Below, in pieces: positions 22,261-31,400 of a stretch of DNA of 37,178 nt (position 1 is its first letter; each line of letters starts with the position of its first letter). The stretch is from Liolophura sinensis (taxonomy: Eukaryota > Mollusca > Polyplacophora > Chitonida > Chitonidae). The stretch spans positions 1-37,178 of the forward strand of contig NW_027018345.1 of NCBI RefSeq assembly GCF_032854445.1, written 5' to 3'. Position numbers and translations under genes: made by a program. Under the pieces are notes generated by a model. That model was not told the origin of the DNA, did no database searches, and saw only the letters and a list, made by a program, of their open reading frames with translations.

Positions 22261-22290
22261 GGGCCACGATATCCGCCAGGAAAGTGGCCC
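22261..22290 (+). other. Terminal hairpin of the LINE 3' end
   Basis: A perfect 7-bp stem GGGCCAC/GTGGCCC encloses GATATCCGCCAGGAAA. As in the three upstream hairpins, the interior begins with GATA and then a short TCC/GGA helix. LINE reverse transcriptases of several clades recognise such 3' stem-loops (known from eel UnaL2). Confidence 0.7.
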
Positions 22291-22326
22291 TAAAACCAGT
22301 AAATAAACGAAAAACGACCGGCAGCC

Positions 22327-22498
22327 TTAGACGCACCTGACGCTCTACCGTCCTGCCTGCCTGCCGACCTGCCTGCCTGCCTGCCTGCTGACGACCCGAC
22401 CTACTGACCTGCCGAAAGAAGAGAAGAGAAGAGAAGAGACGAGACTGCTACACGACCTACCTACCTACCTGTACCTACCTGCCTACCTGCCTGGTGAG
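22327..22498 (+). repeat. Simple-sequence 5' leader of the PC4-like gene
   Basis: The leader consists of (CCTG)n, (GAAGA)n and (CCTA)n runs between the right target duplication and the ATG. It is probably the original 5' UTR of the gene. Confidence 0.6.
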
Positions 22499-24261
22499 AT
22501 GAAACGCTCCACCACCGTGAACCCCCTGCATGCTGCCATCAGGATGAAACGCTCCACCACCGTGAACCCCCTGCATGCTGCCATCAGGATGAAACGCTCA
22601 GCGTCTGTACCTGCCCGGTTATCCACCATAGCCGAACAACAACAACAACAGCCTCCCGAGAAGAAGAGGAAGGTGTGCCTGCCCTTACCCAGCGAGGTTC
22701 TTGCCAAATTACAACTCGCCTCCTGGCTGTGGGTGGGGGTGTGTAGAGACGAGACGATTGAGATTTGCCAATCACCGACAGACCCGAACGCTCCATCCAA
22801 ACGCGTCAGGCTTGACGGGGTGGGGTGGACTCGGCTCAAGACCCTGGCTGCTGATCTACCTGAGGCGGGTTTACCTGTACGGGAGCCACTCTCCAACGGG
22901 TACTTCCTGTCCACGCTGACGAACTCGGAGGGTGTCCTGTACGTTCATGTGAAGAAATGGCGAGCCTACCAGCCGAACGGTCGACTCTACCCGACGAGTG
23001 AAGGAATCACGCTCAAGTACTGGAGTTACTGGCAAAAACTAGTCCAGGCTAGACTAGTGACGGCTGCTGATGAGGAGACTGCTGATGATGCGACTACCGC
23101 TGCTACTGCAACCCCCAGCATCCCCGACATCCCAGTGGAAAAGGCGGACCCGTTAAACCCTGAGCTTGAGACGGCGCTAACAGCCTTGCTGTGGCAAGCT
23201 TACGATGTAGCTCTCCAACCTCACCTCCTGAAGTTACAGCGCGATGTGTACGGTCGACAACCCACCAACACCGCGAGTGATCCATCTCCTCCCCGGCCTC
23301 CCTTGCTGGAGAACCGAGAGCTGGCCCTGAGTATCGTGGACGAGGCCCGTATGCGTTACCTGAAAGAGGGAACTGTGTTGGTCAAGTTCATGCGCCAGGC
23401 CCGTAAGGCAGCCTCCCTCCCGTGGGCTGTGGAGAAGAGTGTGAAAGACCAACTGCGACAGTTTTTAAATGAGACACCGATCAACAAATCGAACCCGGCA
23501 TTCGCCCAGATGTACGTGGAGTATTTGATGACAGCCAACAACCTCTCCGCACCTGACGAGCAGCCGACAATCCGACCTAACAACCAAGCCGACCAGACTA
23601 CTCAGGCCACCCAGGCTACGATGACCGAGTGAGTGTGTTTTTGTTTTAATCGCACCACCCTTACCTAGCTTTTTTTTTTGTTTGTTTTGTTTTTCCCTTC
23701 ATACATTCTCGTTTTGTTTTTACCTATGTGTGTTTTTACAGGGAGATGACTAGGGTGGTGCGCGTTATAAACATTGGCCAGTGTCAGGACTTTCATATTG
23801 GCGATACAATCGTCATCACGAGACATATCTCACTTACAGCATGTATTTATTCGTTCATTCGTTTGTTCACTGTTCGAGTTCGAAAAAATAAATAAAAAAA
23901 AGTTTTCAGGTTGACGACCCTGGTCTTTTGTGTTGGTTATTGTCTTTACCTGTTGGTGAAGGGATAGTCTATCTATCTATCTATCGTTTTGATTGATGTG
24001 GCTAGGGTTCGGTCGGTGACGGCATTAGAATGACGACGGTGTCTTCTTTATGTCTTTTCTAGCCTGGCGAATCTCCGTACAACGCCGCAATGGAAAGACT
24101 GGGTAGCTGTCGTCACCGACCTGCAAAGCTACACAAGTGTACTTCATAGTATGTTTGCGGATGGTAGGGTGAACGGGGACGACTGCAGGTGCTGCAAGCG
24201 TACACTGAAGACGTCTGTCAGCATGTCGAGGATTCCCGACCTATTCAAGCGTATTACGTAG
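22499..24261 (+). CDS. PC4-like nuclear protein gene with two alternative terminal exons
   Basis: Exon 1 (22499-23628) encodes 376 codons plus two bases. It opens with a 45-bp segment repeated twice (each MKRSTTVNPLHAAIR), then MKRSASV, a poly-Gln run and the basic NLS-like PEKKRKV (about residues 58-64). A domain resembling transcription coactivator p15/PC4 lies at about residues 120-185, with VLYVHVKKWRAYQPNG and YPTSEGITLKYWSYWQKLV. An acidic/Pro-rich linker and a helical C-part follow. Exon 1 ends ACC GA|GTGAGT. Two acceptors continue the frame: 23742 (exon 2a, stop at 23893-23895) and 24063 (exon 2b, stop at 24259-24261). Without splicing, translation stops at TGA 23630. The PC4 fold binds single-stranded DNA and acts in transcription; the role here is unknown. 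Confidence 0.7.
23742..23895 (+). CDS. Alternative terminal exon 2a with RHIM-like motif
   Basis: The acceptor is TGTTTTTACAG|GGAGATG. Joined to the GA at the exon 1 end it gives GAG and then 50 more codons to TAA. The core INIGQCQDFHIGDTIVI resembles RIP homotypic interaction motifs in layout: hydrophobic-N-I, four to five polar residues, then a tetrad ending I-G (here FHIG), then a further hydrophobic strand. A polyadenylation signal AATAAA overlaps the stop (about 23888-23893), as expected for an alternative last exon. A hydrophobic tail follows the motif. The RHIM assignment is by eye. Confidence 0.5.
24063..24261 (+). CDS. Alternative terminal exon 2b
   Basis: The acceptor is GTCTTTTCTAG|CCTGGCG. 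Joining to the GA of exon 1 gives GAC and 65 further codons to TAG. The peptide contains WKDWVAVVTDLQSYTSVL and a Cys cluster, DDCRCCKR. Codons remain open over the whole exon in exactly the phase needed, which supports it. Confidence 0.55.
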
Positions 24262-25308
24262 AGATTGCTCGTCCCACATTAATAGAGGTCTATCAACGCT
24301 CCGTGTTACATACCTGTACATTGCTGTAAATAATAATAATACTGTTACCTTACTATGGAATCCATCCCCGGTTTTTGTCTTTTCTTTTTTATATGGACTG
24401 GGTCAGTGTGTCAGTGCGTCAGGCTAGGGCTGGTATCTATCCCGATAGCTCCTATGTATTATGTATGGATGCACCAGCTAGCTGGCTGGCTGGCAACAAT
24501 GTATACAAGGCGCAGCCGAGCAAAAAAAAAAAAAAAACCACGTGTCCAAACAAAAACCACGTGTCAAAACAAAGCACAGCTGACAACAGTGTTGGCCTGA
24601 CTGCAGGCTGACTGGTGGGTAGGATCGCTCAGCGTGTCTTTGCAACACTGTTCGCCCAGGAAGGCTCACTGCTACAGGCAGAGGGTCGGTGTTATGAACC
24701 GTAGACCCTGTCGGTGGGATTTTTTTGGGGTGATCTGCCTGTCTGTCTACCTGCTGGTTGTGTGCTTTCCAAAACATGAGGCAAAAATGGAATTAAATGC
24801 TCACAGCAAAGCCATCTAAAATACAACAATGGTTTTCCAACACAAACGTCAAATGTTCTGTATTTTCACCAACATCCACATATTTTAGCAAGATATGTAA
24901 CAGCCATTTCTTAAACGGTTAAATTCAATTATTCTTTATCCACTAATCTTAACACACATATACACAAGACAACCAAATGACCATGAAGGAGAAAACGACA
25001 ACTACCAGGTTATATTAAAAAATTCTTTTTTTCAATGTTTTATTCTTTTCTATCAAAAATCTGAAATACAAAAGGATATACCGAAACATAAACTTGCAGT
25101 ACTTGCTATGGGGAACCTAACAGAGCCCATACGTGTAAATGATAAAAATGATATTGAAAATAAATGATAAATGGGTGCACTGAACAGCTAATTTGACTTT
25201 GAAAAGACCGGTCAAAGCAGGTGTCAAAATGTCTGGCTCTATTAGTAGAGATTGCCAAACGACCATCGAAGAGAAAACGACAACTACCAGTAGGTCATCC
25301 ATGGCTTT
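24262..25308. other. Intergenic stretch between convergent genes
   Basis: Contains simple repeats (CTGG near 24480, A tract near 24522) and, at 24968-24998, a near-copy of 25259-25291 ('gagaaaacgacaactaccag'). The latter lies in the 3' UTR of the minus-strand A1CF-like gene. No further gene is seen. Confidence 0.5.
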
Positions 25309-25403
25309 TCACACGATCTGTTGGAAGCGTTCCACAGGTGGGTCGGGGTGGTTGGCATAGCTCGGCTGGGTGTAAGGACATGGTGGGCTAATGTACTCTA
25401 GGG
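25309..25403 (-). CDS. A1CF-like terminal exon
   Basis: Acceptor TTTTGTGCTGCAG|CC, phase 1 in. It gives [20 protein letters not shown] to VERFQQIV and stop TGA. A near-copy of its second half lies inverted at 34912-34984. Confidence 0.78.
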
Positions 25404-28400
25404 CTGCAGCACAAAACAATAAACTCTGACAATTCTAGTTATGCAAATAGTTACTTTCCTGGCTAATATTCATTCAAAATATACTTGGGTAACCACATGT
25501 ATGTATGTATGTGAGTATTTAACCATTCATTCTTCAAACGAGTTGCTAACACACAGAATACCTGATGCATGTCACAAGTGCTTACATAACGGCAAACAGC
25601 TCAGCTATGAATAGTAATTTTCAGCAATTAAGTTTTTTTGCAGCATGTCTTATTACATATGATCCAGTAAAGAAGTTTCTTTATACTTTTCATATACTGT
25701 TACAAACATGTAAAATGAGATAGCTCTTACTTTCTTAAATCAAGAAGCAAAGCTGGTTCAGGAAAGAAAGAAGACATCAAACCATACAATGGCCACTTAT
25801 TCAATGATGTATCATAAGTGAAAAAGGGTAGAGCTTGGGCGGTGAAGCATTTGTTTGTCTTTCCTTTTTTTATCTGGACACTAACTTTACCTTCAAGAGG
25901 CACACCTAACTGCATCAAAGTGTACTCTGCTGCATAAACCTTTGCCCCCTCAACAGTAGAACACAGTTTATTTGGGGTAAATGGGTTACGATTTGGAAAC
26001 TGAGTACCGAGAGCTGGTATGGTGATCTGAAAGACAAATGTACTTTACCATAGATTAACAATGTAAATGCCTAACATCAACTTCTACATATACTTATACA
26101 TGTATAAATCCCAACCACGACATTCTTTTTTCGATTTACTTCAGATCAATTATTTTTATAAGATAATTTACTTCTTATTCTTTCTGGTACACATGGACAT
26201 GATTAATTGTATAAATAAATAATAAAAAAAGTTACATTCCAGCAAAAGAACTTGATTCTTATCTCTTCAAACAAGTTTCTTATCAACATTTTGTTGAAAC
26301 CTATGGTAGTACCTTGTACAAAAAGAGCTCTAAGAGCTGTTGGGCACCACTTCCATCCCTTCCCATGAGAGAATGAAGCTGGTATACAGGACTTCCCCAT
26401 CCCTTCTTCTGGCAAAGGTCATCGAGCACCTATAGTGAACATCGTTACATGCATAACACTCTTGATTTACTGAAGCCTTACTAGGGCAATCGGGCTATAA
26501 ATTAAAGGTAATTAGTAAAACAAAAAATTCTTCCACAAAACAAAATCATGGTCAAAGGTTAAACACAGAGCCTTGCATTATGACAACTTTCAATGATAAC
26601 AAAACAGCCAATTTTTTTTTTTTTAGCTATTAACACACCTGATTAACGAAATTTAATTCAAAACTCATTACATGTATAGGAAATATTAGATAAGAATTAG
26701 TTTCTAAGTATGTTACCTGTTACTTCAAAGTTTAAACAAACACCCATCTTCAACGAAACTGAACTAACTCACCTTCTGGTTAATTGCACAATTGGTTCAT
26801 GTCTTTTAGTATGACGTAGGCAGATTATAGATTTTAAGACTGCGTAATCCTTTAAGCATGCTCCAGAATAAGTTGCAATGCGCAACTTTTTAATGGAATA
26901 TGGGACCGGAAACCTTCTCCATTGACAACGATACACACCTCTGCTGGATGTTTCCTAAAGCCCCACCCCCTCATCATCCCGCAGCCTCGCACAGGGCTTC
27001 TGAGGCAGATTATAGATTTTAAGACTGCGTAATCCTTTAAGCATTCTTCAGAATAAGTTGCAATGCGCAACTTTTTAATGGGATATGGGACCGGAAACCT
27101 TCTGCATTGACAACGATACACACCTCTGCTGGATGTTTCCTAAAGCCCCACCCCCTCATCATCATCCCTCGGCCTCGCACAGGGCTTCTGATGCCCATGG
27201 GACCTCGCCCTGCCAACGCCCTGCTAACAGTACAAAAAGCACAAATATTCAAGCTATTTCATGTTAAAAATTATGTGACTGAGCTTTCTTAAAGTTTCTT
27301 CTTCCTGCTTTTCCTCTTAAGATGTTCACATAAAATCAAATATATTGAGCTATTCAGGTCCGGTTGATGAAACTTAATGCTTCTTTGTATACTTACATGT
27401 AAGAAGCTCATAAAACGTTTTTTTGAGGACATTGCATGGATAACACATAAATGCAACTTCTTTCACATCAAATGACTCTATCAGCCACAATGGTAAAACC
27501 ACTAAATATGGTAGTGTACCTTTCCTACATGTATGCTGTTGAATGGAAAGCTACAGAGTGACAATTAAAGAATATAGGTCACAGGTGGTACGAAGTTCAC
27601 ATTAATTCTTGGCAAAAAGCAAGCCCCTACCATTCAATAAAATCGACTGTTTTCAATAAAGCTATGCCTTGCACAGTCTTGCAAATATTTCTGCTCCATG
27701 TGAAGCACCTTCCAACTGAAATCCGTCATTACCTCATTTTGGATTTCAGTTGCCAAAGTAGACTTACCCATGTCATTTTTCTAGTTCTCACTCTGTACTC
27801 TGTATCCATTAGCATATCAGCAGGAGAGCTACAATACTGTACTTTGTAAAACCCACTTACATATGCTTATTTACAGTTACAGTTATTACAGACAAATCAT
27901 AAGGTAAAATTTAATCTTAGGTTATCTAAGATTTCATCTTAGATGATCACAACTGAAATGATTTAAAACCAAAGACAAATATCCTGTTCCTGGTCTGAAG
28001 CACACAAATGACAGAGCATCTGACACTTCTGAGAACCCTGATATTAAACAGACAAACTGGACACACACGGTGGAATATGACAACCTATGCTCTTAATTCC
28101 ACAAATATTGTTCTAAGCTAACTGATTTTTTATAAAAATTCCAAGAATACAACTCTATTCTGACTGCAAGATCATCTGCTGTACTGGATTCTCATCTGTA
28201 GTCTTATATTGGGTGAACAAAGTTGTGGATTTCAGGCCAAAATAGTTCTTACCTTGCGGGTGGTGGAGACATCGGGTTGTAATACAATGGAGGCAAGTAA
28301 CTAGGATCATTGCCATAGCCCTGAAAAATTTGTCACAGTATCAAGTACACTTGTCATACAACCAAAGCATGCATAACCCCCTACCTTAACATATGAGGAA

Positions 28401-31400
28401 CTCTTACCCTGACATAACAGAGCCCACTAACCTGACATATGAGGAATTCTTACCCTGACATATGAGAACCTCCTACCCAGATAAATGAGAACCCCCTACC
28501 TTAACATTTGAGGAACTCTTACCCTGACGTAACAGAGCCCACTACCCTAACATACGAGGAACTCTTACCCTGACATAACAGAGCCCACTACCCTGACATA
28601 TGAGGAACTCTTACCCTGACATAGGAGAACCTCCTACCCAGATATATGAGAATCCTCTACCTTAACATATGAGGAACTCTTACCCTGACATAACAGAGCC
28701 CACTACCTTAACATACGAGGAACTCTTACCCTGACATATGATACTTCTTTCTGCTTCCAAGATTCCAACGCTTCCTGGCCTCTGTTGTATGCTCTATCAA
28801 CCTCACCCAAGTGACAGTCCTGATTAGCCTGCAATAAAGAATGATGGCTATGTACCAGGGGTCCCTTGAACGCCCGGTTCATCAGCCGCCTGACCTCAGC
28901 CCCAGCAGAACTGCTCACACACAGTCGTGTCCCAGGCTATACTGTGATCTCCATCAACTGGATTCATCCACACCAGCTAGAAGAAGTGAAACAGAATACA
29001 TGACTGAGAGGGTGTCTACTGTTACATGACATATATATGTATAACAGGAGCCAGTTGTTCAGAAGTGAATTAAAAGTTAACCCAGGCTTAAATCTTAATA
29101 CCGGTCTCAACCTAATACAAAACTAATGGCACTTTAGTCAAGTCTAAAGTTAATACACTTTTGAATGACTGAGCCCAGAACACAACTGTAATTATCATTA
29201 CATGTATATATAAATCGATGACTTCATTACTGGTTTTAAAGAGAAATGAGTCAATAAATCATAAAAAAAACACTACACTGACACGTACATGACATTATGA
29301 TTCCATTATAAGAGTTACAAGGTACCGACTGGCTGACTGTGGAGACAGAAACCCCCGCTTTAATGCCTGCAGTTTTGGTCGGGTTTGAATAAATACACAG
29401 CATCTAATCTATGATCTAAAATTCAGCACAGTCTAGACTTGCCTATCTGTCACACCAGTCCCTTAGTGGATATTCTGTGAAAGCTTAACCCAGACTTGCC
29501 TATCTGTCACACCAGTCAATTAGCAGCGATTCTGTGCAAACTTATCCTAGACTTGCCTATCTGTCACACCAGTCAATAAGCGGCAATTCTGTGAAGGCTT
29601 AACCTAGACTTGCCTATCAGTCACACTAGCCAATCAGTCACACTAGCCAATCAGTGACAATTCTGTGTAAACTTAGACTTGCCTATGTATCACACCTGTC
29701 AATTAGCGGCGATTCCGTGAAGGCTTAACCTAGACTTGCCTGTCTGTCATGCCAGCTGATCAGGGACAATTCTGTATAAACTTATCCTAGACTTGCCAAT
29801 CTCTCACACTAGCACGTTAGTGACAATTCTGTGTAGATTTATTGTAGACTTGCCTATCTGTCACACAAGCCAATCAGTTGCAATTCTGAGTAGACTTAGC
29901 CCACACTTGTCTATCTGTCACACCAGCTAATCAACAACAATTCTGTAGATCTTTAAGATCACAGCTGCTTTTAATCGCTGAGAAGATTAAAGACCAATTG
30001 AACGCGCCAATACCGACAAGAACATGTTGTGCAAACAATGCAATTTATTTTCCTGATTTGTGTTTTACTCTGTACTAGGGAATGTTTTCCATATATATAT
30101 ATCAGGTTATGTCATTAACCTGACCAAGGGCTACAGCAGTGTCAATTTCTTACCTCATCCTCAGCCACATGTAGAGGTGGGGCAAGCCTGATAAACTCTG
30201 GTCTCATGGATGTCTGTACAGCAGGGTTTGGGCCCTCCAACAAAGCTTCTATACACTGTCGCTGTACATCAGGGTTGATCCTCCCAGGCTTACCAAACTG
30301 TTCAAAACTGAAACCAAAACAAGGAAAAGTGAAACAGACACTTTTTACAACAGTATCAAGCACACTGTTCAAATCTAGAAAAAAAAAAAACATGTACAAT
30401 GAACACAGGTAAAAAATCCAAAGAAAGAAGTAATGTATGAGCTGATCTAGTACGCAGATCTTCAAAAAGAACACCAGCGTTTTGATACTGAGGAATATAT
30501 GAAGTATGCAATGATGATAGATGTAAACCTTCAGTTTCATCAGCAGTTGAACACATGATATTACCTCTGGAATATCTGCATATTTTTATGCCTCTGGTGG
30601 AATCAGCATTTATAAGTAGTTTAAGCCCTAAATATAGAAAACTGGGCCTTTGTGTAGACTTGATAAATGTATGTAATTGGCTTAAACTCTTTGGCAGTTT
30701 CCTAAAGCTGTCTTACTTGTTAGGTTTATTGTCTGGGTCAGGTACCACACAGGGAATGCTTGCTTTACTCAAGGCTGGCATCTCTGACTGCTGCTCTGCT
30801 AGGGCCAGCTGAAGGCCCCTCACATCAAATGACTGTAACAAAAAGTCTTAGAACCTCACAATATGTCCATCATAGTAGGGTGATTTATTTACTTGATTGG
30901 TGTGAAATGCCTTAGTCCAGAATGTATCACTCAGTCTATATGATGGCAGTCAGGTTTATGGGTGGCAGAAACAGGGTGAATAACTCGCAATGTCATTAGG
31001 CTTGGTGTTGATGATCCACATGCATAGGAACACTTGGAAATTTTCATACCCTGACATAACAGAGCCCACTACCCTGACATACGAGGAACTCTTACCCTGA
31101 CATAACAGAGCCCCCTATCCTACCACATGAGGAACTCTTACCCTGACAGATGATACTTCTTTCTGCTTCCAAGATCCCAACGCTTCCTGGCCTCTGCTGT
31201 ATGCTCTATCAACCTCACCCAAGTGGCAGTCCTGATTAGCCTGCAATAAAGAATTTTCATCAGTAGTAAAATTCAATTATTTACCTGATATAAATATATA
31301 TAAATAATTTGTTTTTTATATGCAAAGCTTACTTCACACCTATCCTACCACATGAGGAACTCTTACCTTGACGTATGATACTTCTTTCTGCTTCCAAGAT

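Larger units (their letters stand above)
19937..22314 (+). mobile_element. 5'-truncated LINE inserted between promoter and PC4-like gene
   Basis: The 12-bp direct repeat CGACCGGCAGCC flanks the segment (19925-19936 and 22315-22326). The first base after the left copy continues an open ORF2 frame without a start codon, typical of 5' truncation during target-primed reverse transcription. Contents in order: the ORF2 C-terminus (19937-20446), three hairpins (20466-20682), an SGNH hydrolase ORF (21056-21622), an internal A tract (22229-22242), a terminal hairpin (22261-22290) and an A-rich end. It sits at the predicted start of the PC4-like transcript. Confidence 0.85.
26818..27190. repeat. 185-bp tandem duplication containing the alternative exon
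   Basis: Two near-identical copies start at 26818 and 27003 ('aggcagattatagattttaa'). Each includes one Arg/Gly exon and its flanks. Confidence 0.9.

Noticed and set aside
22483-22914. Antisense ORF over the PC4-like exon
   Set aside because: Mirror of the coding strand with the same 45-bp repeat; no splice or start context.
25727-25918. ORF extension after the dsRNA-binding domain as the protein's C-terminus
   Set aside because: A donor at 25890 (GAAG|GTAAAG) gives phase 1, which fits the conserved-looking terminal exon at 25403; the extension is intron read-through.
27767-27780. 13-nt microexon that would also correct the phase before the dsRNA-binding exon
   Set aside because: Its acceptor side is purine-rich and lacks a pyrimidine tract; the duplicated Arg/Gly exons fit phase and content better.
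28383-29960. CRISPR-like array
   Set aside because: Units are contiguous tandem minisatellites without unique spacers, in a eukaryotic intron.
30308-30540. Upstream part of the minus ORF 30142-30540
   Set aside because: Hydrophobic, low-complexity intron sequence; an acceptor (TTTGGTTTCAG) marks the real exon start at 30307.
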